From Rhodospirillaceae bacterium LM-1 (GTDB lineage Bacteria; Pseudomonadota; Alphaproteobacteria; Rhodospirillales; WMHbin7), in contig CACUVI010000026.1 of NCBI GenBank assembly GCA_902725215.1, positions 186,001 to 250,000 on the forward strand: a stretch of DNA of 64,000 nt, in the 5' to 3' direction. Positions 43,510 through 51,907 of the stretch are shown here, in pieces. Each line of letters begins with the position of its first letter. Position 1 is the first letter of the stretch. The position numbers were made by a program, and so were the translations under genes. A model generated the notes under the pieces. That model was not told the origin of the DNA. It made no database searches and worked only from the letters and a program-made list of their open reading frames with translations.

Positions 43510-44066
43510 GGTTGATCGCTGCGGGGTTTGGCATATTGCGGCCAATGCAGGGCCACCACGTTGCCGTCGCTTTTCAAGGCATGACAACGATCGATGATGC
43601 TGGGCTTCTTGCGCTCAGGCTTTTGGGCTTCCTTGGCCTCGCGCACACTCCACAAGGTTTGATAGGCGGTGGTCAACACCACGCCCATCAGTTCGTTCAG
43701 ATGCGTGCAGCCCTTAGGGCCGCCAAACATGTCTTCGACCACTTCCAGAAAATCTGATCCCAGCCGCATGCCGGTCAGGCGGGCGAAAGCCGGGGCGGCG
43801 CCTGCGCAAACGGAAAAGGGCGCATGATCTGTGCTGGCCGCCGCTTCGTGGATCAGGAAAGTCTCGTCCACCGTCACCCTGACCGACATGCCGTGCAGGC
43901 ACTTGCCCGGCGCCAAAACGCCGATTTCAAGATTTTCATAGGGCACGTCCTTCACGTCGTTCAGTTCGGCCTCGATGTCCCACAAGCCGTCGTCGCGCCG
44001 ATAGCCCTCGGCGACGATGCGCCTTGTGTGATGACGCTGGCGGCTGGCGGGCGGTGGTAAGGGCAT
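43506..44066 (-). CDS. DUF2889 protein
   Basis: Protein of 186 residues of the DUF2889 family: it starts with a basic stretch HHTRRIVAEGYRRDDGLWDIEAEL and contains the conserved CLHGMSVRVTVD and GGPKGCTHLNELMG. It has no signal peptide or membrane segment. Conserved His and Cys residues could bind metal, but no activity is known to me. Coupled by overlap to DUF2125, and divergent from the PaaI-type thioesterase. Confidence 0.8.
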   Translation of the reverse strand: MPLPPPASRQRHHTRRIVAEGYRRDDGLWDIEAELNDVKDVPYENLEIGVLAPGKCLHGMSVRVTVDETFLIHEAAASTDHAPFSVCAGAAPAFARLTGMRLGSDFLEVVEDMFGGPKGCTHLNELMGVVLTTAYQTLWSVREAKEAQKPERKKPSIIDRCHALKSDGNVVALHWPQYAKPRSDQP

Positions 44067-44155
44067 GGGGAAGGAACCTCGACAGGTCGTCTGCGTGAAG
44101 ATATCGTCGCAATTGTACTAGCCGCCCTTTCCCCCGGTCAAGAAAGCCAGAACGC

Positions 44156-44575
44156 ATGACGCAAGCCCAATATCCAGCAATCATCGCGGCTAAGCTGCTC
44201 GAGCGCGACCAAATGGCCCGCTTACTCGGCGTAGAACTGGTCGAGGTGGATTTGGGACGCTGCGTCGTGAAAATGACCTTCGCAGGGACGCACTTGAACG
44301 GTTATGGCGGCGGGCATGGCGGCGCCATTTTCTCGCTGGCCGACGTGGCTTTCGCCATCGCCTCGAATTCGCGTGGTCACATGGCGGTGGGCATCGACGC
44401 CCATATCGCCTATTTCGTCGGCGTCAAGGAAGGCGACGTCCTGTACGCCAGAGCCAGCGAGATCAATCGATCAAGGCGACTTGGCACCTATCGCATCGAC
44501 ATCGAGCGCGCCGACGGCGTGCTGGCGGCGGCCTTTACCGGCACGGTCAGCGTCAGCGAAAAGCCAGCGATTTAG
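44156..44575 (+). CDS. PaaI-type hotdog thioesterase
   Basis: Protein of 139 residues with the hotdog-fold signature NGYGGGHGGAIFSLADVAFA at about residue 44 and the aspartate of the PaaI active site within it, then SRGHMAVGIDAHIAYF. PaaI hydrolyses hydroxyphenylacetyl-CoA and other aryl-CoA thioesters as a rescue step in phenylacetate breakdown. No other paa genes are visible, so the substrate is open. Its stop overlaps the convergent kinase gene by 4 bases. Confidence 0.85.
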   Translation: MTQAQYPAIIAAKLLERDQMARLLGVELVEVDLGRCVVKMTFAGTHLNGYGGGHGGAIFSLADVAFAIASNSRGHMAVGIDAHIAYFVGVKEGDVLYARASEINRSRRLGTYRIDIERADGVLAAAFTGTVSVSEKPAI

Positions 44576-46470
44576 TCCTTATCTTCGACCCCGCCCTCGC
44601 TGGCGGGCAGGGTGAAGTAAAAGGTCGATCCCTGACCCAGGGCTGATTCCAGCCACATGCGCCCGCCATGGCGTTCGATGACGCGACGGCATAGGGACAG
44701 GCCAATGCCTTCGCCGGTCGCTTGGCTGGGCGGACTTAGACGTCTGAACACCTGGAAAACGTCGCTGGCGTAGCGCGGATCGATGCCGATCCCATTGTCC
44801 TTGACCGAGATCGTCCATTCGCCGTCGCGCCGTTCGGCGCCGATCCTGATTACGGGCCTTGCGCCCTGGCGGCGGAACTTGATGGCGTTGTCGATCAGGT
44901 TGCGAAAGACGTCTGTTATCTGGTCGGCATTCACGAAAGCCTTGGGCAGAAAGTTCACCTCGATCTCGGCCTGGGTCAACCTGATCTGTTCGCGCAGCAT
45001 GCCAAAGGCTTGCTTGGCCAGTTGGTCAAGATCGGCCATTTCGCGATTCTCGACCCCCTCGCCAATGCGCGCATATTCTTGCAATCCTTCGATCTGAGTC
45101 TGCATCCGCTTGGCTGCGGCCACCAGATAACCAAGGTAATCCTTGATTTCCTTGTCATAAGAATTGCTGAGATGGCGCTCAAGCAACTGAGAGAAGCTGA
45201 CGATGCCGCGCACCGGTTCGGCCAAGTCGTGGGCGGCGGCGTGGGTGAAACGCTCCAGCTCGCTGTTCGTTTCCATCAGCCGCTCGACCGTGACGGCCAA
45301 GGAATGTCTGGCCACCGTGCGCTCGGTAATGTCTTCTTGCGAGACGATCACGCGGTCCAGCTTAGCACGGCTGGCGGGCAGAACCAGCCAATGGATCAGC
45401 ACATCCCGGGTTTCGCCGGTCAGGGTCCTGACCTCGCTTTCGAAGGCCAGTTCGTTCTTGCCGTTCCAGATGGCCATCAGTTCCAATTGGAAACCGCGCA
45501 GCGAGGCGGGCGTGAATATTCGGGACAGTTCGCCCAGCAGCTCCGATTTGCTGTTGGCGCCATGCATGCGAAGGGTGGCGTTGTTCACGTCGATGACGCG
45601 GATCAAGGAAGCGCATTCGTGAACGAAATTCGGATGGGCGTCGATATAGGCTTCGAGATTGTCGGTTTGGGCGCGCAAGGCCTCAAGCCGCTCTTTCAGG
45701 GGCGAAAAATCTTCTTCCCAGAGGGCGATCGGCGAATAGGCGAACAGTTCTCGGTAACGTTCCTCGCTAGCTCTCAATTCGGCGATGTTCTTGTTCAGCG
45801 AGGCCTGCATTTCCCCCAATGTGCGCACCAGAAGGCCGAATTCGTTTTGCGCGTGTCGCATTTCCAGATCGACAAGAATGGCCGTTTCTTCCTGGCCCTT
45901 GCCCAAGCGGTGCGCGAACAGGGTCAGCTTGCCCAGGGGGGCGCTGATCAGTCCGCGCACGATGGCGTATAGATAGGTCGAAGCCGCCAGCACAAGAAAC
46001 AGATTGGCCAGTCCGAAAACAAGGGCGTTCTCGAAGGCCTTGTCCTTGATGTGCACATCGGTGGCATAGACCGACAGGGTGCCGATGACCAGTTCCCGGT
46101 CTTTATAGCGTTTGGTCATGTGAAAGCTGCGCCTGAAGGCGGCGTCATCGCTGGGGGCGCCGGCCTGGCTCAGCTTGGCGCCGTTGGGATCGCGCACTTC
46201 GACATGAACGACGTTGGGCAGACGCGCGATTCCCATGACGAGAAGGGAAAGCCGGTCCCTGTCTTCCAGCCAAGCCGTTTCGGTCAGACTGCCCAGATAC
46301 CCTTCCTCGATTTGAGAGAAGACTTCCTCGATCTTGCTGGATTCGTCGCGATATTCGATGAAGACGGCGGCGAAAGTGGCCATGAGCGCGAACAGGCCGC
46401 TGACCAGGGCCAAACGAAGCATCAACTGGCGGGCGACCGACATTTGAACAGGCGAGAACTGCATGGGCAT
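44572..46470 (-). CDS. Membrane sensor histidine kinase, orphan
   Basis: Protein of 632 residues: transmembrane helix (about 13-35), periplasmic domain of about 130 residues, second helix (about 165-187), HAMP-like linker, PAS region (about 245-400), HisKA with His in THAAAHDLAEPVRGIV (about residue 414) and HATPase (NLIDNAIKFRR, DNGIGID, GEGIGLSLC). No response regulator is adjacent. The ATG at 46470 lies two bases after the stop of the binding-protein gene; 46464 is an alternative. The tight pairing suggests the binding protein delivers the signal. Confidence 0.9.
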   Translation of the reverse strand: MPMQFSPVQMSVARQLMLRLALVSGLFALMATFAAVFIEYRDESSKIEEVFSQIEEGYLGSLTETAWLEDRDRLSLLVMGIARLPNVVHVEVRDPNGAKLSQAGAPSDDAAFRRSFHMTKRYKDRELVIGTLSVYATDVHIKDKAFENALVFGLANLFLVLAASTYLYAIVRGLISAPLGKLTLFAHRLGKGQEETAILVDLEMRHAQNEFGLLVRTLGEMQASLNKNIAELRASEERYRELFAYSPIALWEEDFSPLKERLEALRAQTDNLEAYIDAHPNFVHECASLIRVIDVNNATLRMHGANSKSELLGELSRIFTPASLRGFQLELMAIWNGKNELAFESEVRTLTGETRDVLIHWLVLPASRAKLDRVIVSQEDITERTVARHSLAVTVERLMETNSELERFTHAAAHDLAEPVRGIVSFSQLLERHLSNSYDKEIKDYLGYLVAAAKRMQTQIEGLQEYARIGEGVENREMADLDQLAKQAFGMLREQIRLTQAEIEVNFLPKAFVNADQITDVFRNLIDNAIKFRRQGARPVIRIGAERRDGEWTISVKDNGIGIDPRYASDVFQVFRRLSPPSQATGEGIGLSLCRRVIERHGGRMWLESALGQGSTFYFTLPASEGGVEDKD

Positions 46471-46471
46471 T

Positions 46472-47269
46472 CTAAGGCTCCAGGCGCGGCGACTGGGCGA
46501 GGCCCTTGAAGGCTTCCCTGGCGATGGCCTGATAACTGCCATCCGCCTTCATGGCGGTCAGTTCGCGGGCGAGATCGGGGGCCAGGGCGGCATGTTTTCG
46601 GTTGAGATAGATAAACATCGGCACGCGAGCCAGCGGCGGCTCGGAAACGATGAGTTTCAACCCGCTCTGCCGGGCCAGCCACAGGGCCTGCCAACGCTCG
46701 TGCAGGGCCAGATCCACCTTTTCCGCTTTCAGCAGGGCGAAAAGTTGCTCGGCGTCCTTGGCCAGCAGCAATTCGCGGGCGGGTTTCAGGTTCTTGTCGA
46801 AAATTTGCCAGCCGATGATGTAGCTGACGCGATAGGGGACAATGCTGTCCCAACTGGCGGTCTTGGGTTCGCCCTTAAGGCCGCAAGCCACAAAATCGTT
46901 GACGAAGATGGGTTCTTGCACCCTGACCAGATTGGTGAACTTCGCCTCAAGCCCCTCGACCCGGGCGGCGATGCCGTCGTCCACGCCTTCGTCGGCCAGG
47001 GTGATGGCGCGCCCCGACGCCTTGTTGACGACCAGTTCGGCGTCAATGTTCAGGCGCTTGAACAGCCTGGGAATCAGGATGTCTGTAAAGCCCTTGTGGT
47101 CTTGTGTCGTCCATGGCTCGGCCATGCCAGTGGACAGGGTCAGGCGGCCTTGCGCCAAAGCCGCATTCGCAAATCCCAAGGCCGAAGCCACCGCCGCCAT
47201 GCCCAGGAACAAGGTCACGGCTCGGCAACAACACGAAAACTGCCTCGTCTTGGGACGGGCACGCAGCAT
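46472..47269 (-). CDS. Periplasmic solute-binding protein (SBP_bac_3 type)
   Basis: Protein of 265 residues with a signal peptide (about 17-40, ending NAALAQG) and the family-3 substrate-binding fold (LSTGMAEPWTTQDHKGFTDI; VVNKASGRAITLADEGVDDG; EKVDLALHERW). No ABC permease or ATPase is encoded nearby; instead the next gene, one base on, is a sensor kinase. Binding proteins without transporters often act as ligand sensors. GAGGAAG lies 7 bases before the ATG. The ligand cannot be read. Confidence 0.85.
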   Translation of the reverse strand: MLRARPKTRQFSCCCRAVTLFLGMAAVASALGFANAALAQGRLTLSTGMAEPWTTQDHKGFTDILIPRLFKRLNIDAELVVNKASGRAITLADEGVDDGIAARVEGLEAKFTNLVRVQEPIFVNDFVACGLKGEPKTASWDSIVPYRVSYIIGWQIFDKNLKPARELLLAKDAEQLFALLKAEKVDLALHERWQALWLARQSGLKLIVSEPPLARVPMFIYLNRKHAALAPDLARELTAMKADGSYQAIAREAFKGLAQSPRLEP

Positions 47270-47397
47270 GGCGAAACTTCCTCATCAGTCGATGATCAGA
47301 TGCTTACAGTTTACGCCTTCCTGGGGCGGAGACAAAAAGAAAAGGAGGTTATAATCGGGCAAAACTATGGCTTGACGGGCAGTTGGCGCATTCTTGG

Positions 47398-48873
47398 TCA
47401 GGACATGGGCGTGGCGATATCTTCGGCAGTCAGCAGGCTTAGCTGTTCGCGCGACGGACTGGTGATCGCGGCCAGACGATTGGCTTGGCGGGTCAGCGAC
47501 GCCTCGAAGGCGTTGCGCGCCGTTCTTCCGTTGCCGAAATGCCGGTCGCGGCCCTTATGCAGTTTGGCGAACATGTCCAGGCATCGCTTTTGCGCCTCCG
47601 GCCCCAACTTGTAGCCGCCGTCGTCAGCCATCTTCTCGAAAATCTCTTGCAGCTCGGGCGGGCTGTAATCTGGAAAATTGAAGTAGCGCGAGAAACGCGA
47701 GCGCAGCCCCGGATTGGCCTCGATGAAGGTTTGCATCGGCTGGGGATATCCGGCGGCGATCACGGCCAAATCGGCCCTTTGATCTTCCATCGCTTTCAGA
47801 AGCACGGCAATCGCTTCGGCGCCGAAATCGTTTGAGGTTCCCTCCTTGGCCAGGGCATAGGCCTCGTCGATGAACAAGATGCCGCCCTTGGCCTTGTCGA
47901 TGGCTTCTCGCGTTTTCACCTCGGTCTGGCCGATATACTGGCCGACCAAGCCGGAACGGTCGGTCTCAATCAGCGTGCCGGTGGACAGAATGCCCATATG
48001 GGCGTAGATGCGGCCCAAAAGGCGGGCCACCGTCGTTTTGCCGGTGCCGGGATTGCCGGTGAAAACCAGATGCAGAGAAATGGCGGGCGCCGGAAGCCCC
48101 TGCTCCAGGCGCAATTGCCGGATGCGCAGCAGGTTGATCATGGTGCCCACTTCCTCCTTGATGTTGCCAAGGCCGATCAGGGCGTCCAACTCCGCCCGGC
48201 AGGCGTCGAGATTGTCAGGGGGCTTGACGGGAGCCCCTGGGACGGGCGCTGCGGCGGGGTTTTCCGCAACCTTGCGCTTGCCAAAGACCGACCTGGGCTT
48301 GCCAAAGGAATCCAGGGGCGGCGAAGGAGCCGGACGATCATCCTGAATGATGGGCAAAGGGGCCGGGGGCAAGGACCGATCCGGCCCCAGAATGGCGGCG
48401 GCGACGCTGCGAATCCGAGCGATGTAAGCGGTCAGGGCCTTGGTTTCGACTTCCGACACTTGGTCGTCGGCGGCCAGGGCCAGCAAGCCGATGGTCTCGA
48501 AGGCCTCGATCATGCGCTTGGCCGCGCCATCGCGGCTTTTCTGGTCCATCTGGATGGCGCATTCGATCAGCATCGGCACTTGCTGCGAAAAACTGTTCAG
48601 CGTTTTCGCGTGAACCTGCATTTGGTTGGTCAGGGAGACGACCGAATCTTGGCGTCCCAGCACCGCATTGAGGAAAGAAACTTCGCCGGGATGAATGGCG
48701 CCGTCGGCCGAAAACAGCCAGACCGTGAAGAACAGAATATCGGTTTCGACAAGCTGCTCGGGCGTTGGCCTTGCGTCAAATGGCACCCAGCAGCCAGCGG
48801 CCTCAAGGCGCTTGGCATCGGCAAGCGCCTGCTTCACCAAATAAGCGGCTTGTTGGGCAAGATGGGCCGTCAT
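47398..48873 (-). CDS. TerB-like domain fused to CbxX/CfqX AAA ATPase
   Basis: Cytoplasmic protein of 491 residues. Residues about 25-155 are helical with TerB-like phrases (VWLFSADGAIHPGEVSFLN; LALAADDQVSEVETKALTAY). A proline-rich linker leads to an AAA domain (about 215-470) of the CbxX type: GLGNIKEEV, Walker A GNPGTGKTT, GQYIGQTEVKT, Walker B ILFIDEAYAL, arginine finger RSRFSRYFNF. CbbX reactivates Rubisco, but no Rubisco genes are here. The fusion suggests a stress or protein-remodelling role. Start at 48873. Confidence 0.85.
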   Translation of the reverse strand: MTAHLAQQAAYLVKQALADAKRLEAAGCWVPFDARPTPEQLVETDILFFTVWLFSADGAIHPGEVSFLNAVLGRQDSVVSLTNQMQVHAKTLNSFSQQVPMLIECAIQMDQKSRDGAAKRMIEAFETIGLLALAADDQVSEVETKALTAYIARIRSVAAAILGPDRSLPPAPLPIIQDDRPAPSPPLDSFGKPRSVFGKRKVAENPAAAPVPGAPVKPPDNLDACRAELDALIGLGNIKEEVGTMINLLRIRQLRLEQGLPAPAISLHLVFTGNPGTGKTTVARLLGRIYAHMGILSTGTLIETDRSGLVGQYIGQTEVKTREAIDKAKGGILFIDEAYALAKEGTSNDFGAEAIAVLLKAMEDQRADLAVIAAGYPQPMQTFIEANPGLRSRFSRYFNFPDYSPPELQEIFEKMADDGGYKLGPEAQKRCLDMFAKLHKGRDRHFGNGRTARNAFEASLTRQANRLAAITSPSREQLSLLTAEDIATPMS

Positions 48874-48958
48874 GGTTGCACCGCAGCTTGTGAAGAATGT
48901 GTCCAGTCTGCTGCTTTCGGCGCGCTGCCGCAACCGACCAAAGGCGCACGTATGGTAA

Positions 48959-49612
48959 TTAGCTTTTGATGATCGCGGCCAAAGCGGTTCTTTTCACGAT
49001 TCGCACGGCGCCCCGACTGGTTTCGATCCAGCCTTGCTTGGCCATCCTTCCCAACAGGCGGGCCACCATTTCGCGCGTGGTGCCAATGTGACCGGCAATT
49101 TCCTGCTGCGTCCTTTGCAAGGTCCCGCCTTCCTGCGCGTGAACCAGAAGAAAGCTGGCTAGGCGCTGGTCCAGCCTGTGGGAATGCACTTGTTCAAGTT
49201 CGGCCATCAGGCGAAAGACCAGCGTCGATAAGGCCTCGACGGTCAGGCCCTGGACCGACGGCTCGCTTTCGAACAGGCCGCGATAAACCGGGCCGGGCAC
49301 GACGGCGACGGTGGTCGCCTTCTCGGTCTGCACCCAGGCGGGGTAGAGCAGGCGATTGAACAGGCTGTTGAGAGCCAGGATGCAGGTCTCGCCGGGTTCG
49401 ATCAGATACAAGGTGGCCTCACGTCCCGCTGGGGTATAGGTGAAGACGCGCAACCGGCCTTCCAGAACGAAATAGGCGCCAGAAACATCTTGGCCCTTGT
49501 CGATGATGACGTTGCCGCCCTTGAAGCGGTGCGTGGTCACACCCTGGTTCAGCAGGGCCTTTCCGCGCTCGGAAAGGGCGCGAAACGCCGCCACCTTGTC
49601 CAACCCCGCCAT
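48959..49612 (-). CDS. Crp/Fnr-family transcription regulator
   Basis: Protein of 217 residues with an N-terminal cyclic-nucleotide-binding-type beta barrel (VIIDKGQDVSGAYFVLEGRL) and a C-terminal winged helix (QQEIAGHIGTTREMVARLLG). It lacks the N-terminal cysteine cluster of oxygen-sensing FNR. It follows the di-haem peroxidase gene by 47 bases on the same strand and may control it. The ATG at 49612, preceded by GGGGGT, is preferred to a GTG at 49660. Confidence 0.88.
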   Translation of the reverse strand: MAGLDKVAAFRALSERGKALLNQGVTTHRFKGGNVIIDKGQDVSGAYFVLEGRLRVFTYTPAGREATLYLIEPGETCILALNSLFNRLLYPAWVQTEKATTVAVVPGPVYRGLFESEPSVQGLTVEALSTLVFRLMAELEQVHSHRLDQRLASFLLVHAQEGGTLQRTQQEIAGHIGTTREMVARLLGRMAKQGWIETSRGAVRIVKRTALAAIIKS

Positions 49613-49659
49613 GCAACACCCCCATCCCGACGGAAAGAGATGGGATGATAGGCCGATCA

Positions 49660-50934
49660 CTATCGATGCGCCAGCCTTGGCGTCAGCCGCGGGGAGCTAA
49701 GGGCGGTCAGGAAGGCGGCCAAGTCGTCGATATCCCGGTGGGTCAGATATTTCTGGCCGGGCTTGGGCGTGCGCCCGCCGCCCTCGATGACGGCGTTCAA
49801 CTGGGCTTCGGCCATCACGCGCACGGCTTCCTTAAGATCGCCCACCGCGCCATTGTGGAAATAGGGCGCAGTCAGGGCGACGTTGCGCAAAGACGGTATG
49901 CGCCAGATGCCGTTCAGGCTGCCTTGGGGCGCCTTGCCCTTGTCCTCGCTCAGGCGGTATTTGGCGGCCAAGGGGCTGCGCGAGGCCATCAGATAGCGGT
50001 CGGAGGCGAAGGGTTGGAACAGGCTGGCCTGACTGAAATTGGGACCCGAATGGCAGGTGATGCAGCCCGCCGTGCGAAACAAGGACATGCCGCGCTTCTG
50101 ATCGGGCGACAGCGCGCCGTCTTCGCCATGCAGAAAGCGGTCGAAGGGGGTGTTGGGCGTGATCAGCGTGCGCTCGTAACTGGCGATGGCCTTGGCGATG
50201 GTATCGATATCGATGGCGGTGTTTTCTCCAAAGGCCTTGATGAATAGGTCGCGGTAGCTTTCATCCTCGCGCACCCGCTCGGCCACCGCTTCCAGGCTGG
50301 GCATTCCCATTTCGCCGGGATTGACCGGCGGCCCCTTGGCCTGTTCTTCCAAAGAAGATGCGCGGCCATCCCAGAACTGCACGGCTTGGAAGGCGGCGTT
50401 CCACACGGTAGGCGCGTTCCTGGGGCCGATCTGGTTCTTGATGCCCAGCGCCGTCGCGCGGCCATCGGCGCCCGCCTTGCCGGACACGTCATGGCACGAG
50501 GCGCAAGCGACTGTTCGGTCAATGGACAGGTTGGGGTCGAAAAACAAGCGCTCCCCCAGCGCTGCCTTTTCGGGCGTCAGCGGATTGTCCAAGGGGGCAG
50601 GTGCTTTCTCGGGCAAGGCCTGCCAGCCCAGGCGCAGCCGCATGTCTTCGGACGCCTTGTCCTCGCCTTCGGGCATGCCCTCATGGGCCAGATGCGCGAT
50701 CAGGGGGGCGACGGTGACTTGCGGGGCCTGCGACAGTGCCAGGATGATGACCAGCTTCAGCGCCAGCACGATGGCGCCTGCCCCTAGGGCGGCCCCCAGG
50801 AACCAGCGTCCGCCGCCGCGTAGGACTTGGCTTTTTGGAGCCAGATCGCGCCCGACGATCAGAAACAGCCCAATTCCCGCCACCAGGATCAAAAGCGCCA
50901 TGTAAGTCAGCAATTCGCTTAGATTGGCGTTCAT
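49660..50934 (-). CDS. Di-haem cytochrome c peroxidase, membrane-anchored
   Basis: Protein of 424 residues with two N-terminal transmembrane segments (about 8-28 and 44-67) and a periplasmic peroxidase/MauG-family domain carrying two haem motifs, CASCH and CITCH, plus typical RNAPTVWNAAF, FWDGRASSLEEQA and PYFHNGAVGDL. It reduces hydrogen peroxide using electrons from a c-type cytochrome. The double membrane anchor is unusual compared with soluble enzymes. A short inverted repeat just upstream could be a regulator site. Confidence 0.92.
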   Translation of the reverse strand: MNANLSELLTYMALLILVAGIGLFLIVGRDLAPKSQVLRGGGRWFLGAALGAGAIVLALKLVIILALSQAPQVTVAPLIAHLAHEGMPEGEDKASEDMRLRLGWQALPEKAPAPLDNPLTPEKAALGERLFFDPNLSIDRTVACASCHDVSGKAGADGRATALGIKNQIGPRNAPTVWNAAFQAVQFWDGRASSLEEQAKGPPVNPGEMGMPSLEAVAERVREDESYRDLFIKAFGENTAIDIDTIAKAIASYERTLITPNTPFDRFLHGEDGALSPDQKRGMSLFRTAGCITCHSGPNFSQASLFQPFASDRYLMASRSPLAAKYRLSEDKGKAPQGSLNGIWRIPSLRNVALTAPYFHNGAVGDLKEAVRVMAEAQLNAVIEGGGRTPKPGQKYLTHRDIDDLAAFLTALSSPRLTPRLAHR

Positions 50935-50944
50935 GGGGCTGCTC

Positions 50945-50968
50945 CGGCATCAAGTTGGATCGATGCCG
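50945..50968. promoter_or_regulatory. Inverted repeat upstream of the di-haem peroxidase gene
   Basis: Arms CGGCATC (50945-50951) and GATGCCG (50962-50968), 10-base spacer, starting 11 bases before the ATG. Could be an operator for the neighbouring Crp/Fnr protein or an mRNA hairpin near the ribosome binding site. Confidence 0.3.
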
Positions 50969-51022
50969 AAGCCTATGCCCCTACGGGCAATGAGATATGT
51001 AGCTTAGGATACAGAGGGCATG

Positions 51023-51044
51023 AAAAAACCCGGCCAAGCCGGGT
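51023..51044 (-). terminator. Terminator after tRNA-Met
   Basis: Minus strand: ACCCGGC / GCCGGGT stem with a 3-base loop followed by TTTTTT, about 17 bases after the tRNA 3' end. Confidence 0.8.
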
Positions 51045-51060
51045 CGGACAAACGGGCGAA

Positions 51061-51135
51061 TGGTAGCGGGGGAGGGATTTGAACCCCCGACCAAGGGATT
51101 ATGATTCCCCTGCTCTACCACTGAGCTACCCCGCC
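51061..51135 (-). tRNA. tRNA-Met (CAT), elongator type
   Basis: A 75-base gene. Acceptor stem GGCGGGG/CCCCGCT (first pair G-T), D-arm GTAGCTCAGTGGTAGAGC, anticodon loop ATCATAA with CAT, T-loop GTTCAAATC, discriminator A and encoded CCA. The acceptor pairs normally, unlike initiator tRNA, so it is the elongator or possibly a tRNA-Ile(CAT) precursor. Confidence 0.92.
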
Positions 51136-51160
51136 AAAACCACTAGAATGTGGGAGGGGC

Positions 51161-51189
51161 CTAATAGCCCGTGGACCGCCGCCTGTCAA
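51161..51189 (-). promoter_or_regulatory. sigma70 promoter of tRNA-Met
   Basis: Minus strand: perfect TTGACA (51184-51189), 17-base spacer, TATTAG (51161-51166), about 26 bases before the mature 5' end. Confidence 0.7.
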
Positions 51190-51328
51190 GACGGTCGCTG
51201 CTGGGGACGCTGTCGGGACGGCCATGACGGTTTGGGGTCAAGTCTTTTGCCGACTTGCTATTTATTAACGCTAAGGCGTAGTCTTTCTTCAAGAAAGTCG
51301 GGTCAAGACCTGCAAGGGAGAGCCGGGC

Positions 51329-51907
51329 ATGATAGAAATCCGCATTCACGGTCGAGGCGGCCAGGGCAACGTGGTGGCCGCCTACGTCCTGGCCGGGGCC
51401 GCCTTCGAAGAGGGTAAACGCTGCCAGGCCTTCCCCAATTTCGGCGCCGAGCGCCGGGGCGCCCCTGTGGTGGCCTTCGTGCGCATTTCAGAGAAACCCA
51501 TCTTGCGCCGCTGTCAGGTTGAGGCGCCGGGCTTCCTTTTAATCCAAGACGAAAGCCTTTTGCACATCCCTTCGGTGATGGAAGGGTTGAAGGAGAAGGG
51601 CGGCATTCTGGTCAATTCGCTGAAAAGCAGCGAGGAGCTGACCAAGGAATATGGCCGCCCGATGGTGGCGCTGGCGGGCAGCCAGATGGCCGCCGAAATC
51701 GTGGGCAAGCCGCTGGCCAATGTCGCCTTGCTCTCGGCGTTTCTGACCCTGACGGGCCTTTTGCCGTTGGAGGCGCTGAAAAAGGCGCTCTCCAAGCGCT
51801 TCAGAGGCGAGGTGCTGGAAAAGAATCTGAAATTGATCGACGAGGTGGGGGCGCAGGTGGCCGCCGGCTTGTGGAAGAAGGAGGCCAAGCATGTTGCATG
51901 CGCTTGA
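51329..51907 (+). CDS. porG: 2-oxoacid:ferredoxin oxidoreductase gamma subunit
   Basis: Protein of 192 residues of the pyruvate/ketoisovalerate oxidoreductase gamma family: MIEIRIHGRGGQGNVVAAYV at the N-terminus, then FPNFGAERRGAPVVAFVRI. It forms part of the CoA/TPP-dependent complex that decarboxylates 2-oxoacids to acyl-CoA and reduces ferredoxin. GGAGA lies 8 bases before the ATG. First gene of a four-gene operon; it overlaps the alpha gene by 17 bases. Confidence 0.92.
   Translation: MIEIRIHGRGGQGNVVAAYVLAGAAFEEGKRCQAFPNFGAERRGAPVVAFVRISEKPILRRCQVEAPGFLLIQDESLLHIPSVMEGLKEKGGILVNSLKSSEELTKEYGRPMVALAGSQMAAEIVGKPLANVALLSAFLTLTGLLPLEALKKALSKRFRGEVLEKNLKLIDEVGAQVAAGLWKKEAKHVACA

Noticed and set aside
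47398-48873. Calling the AAA ATPase CbbX, Rubisco activase
   Set aside because: No Rubisco or Calvin-cycle genes are nearby and the N-terminal TerB-like region is not part of CbbX.
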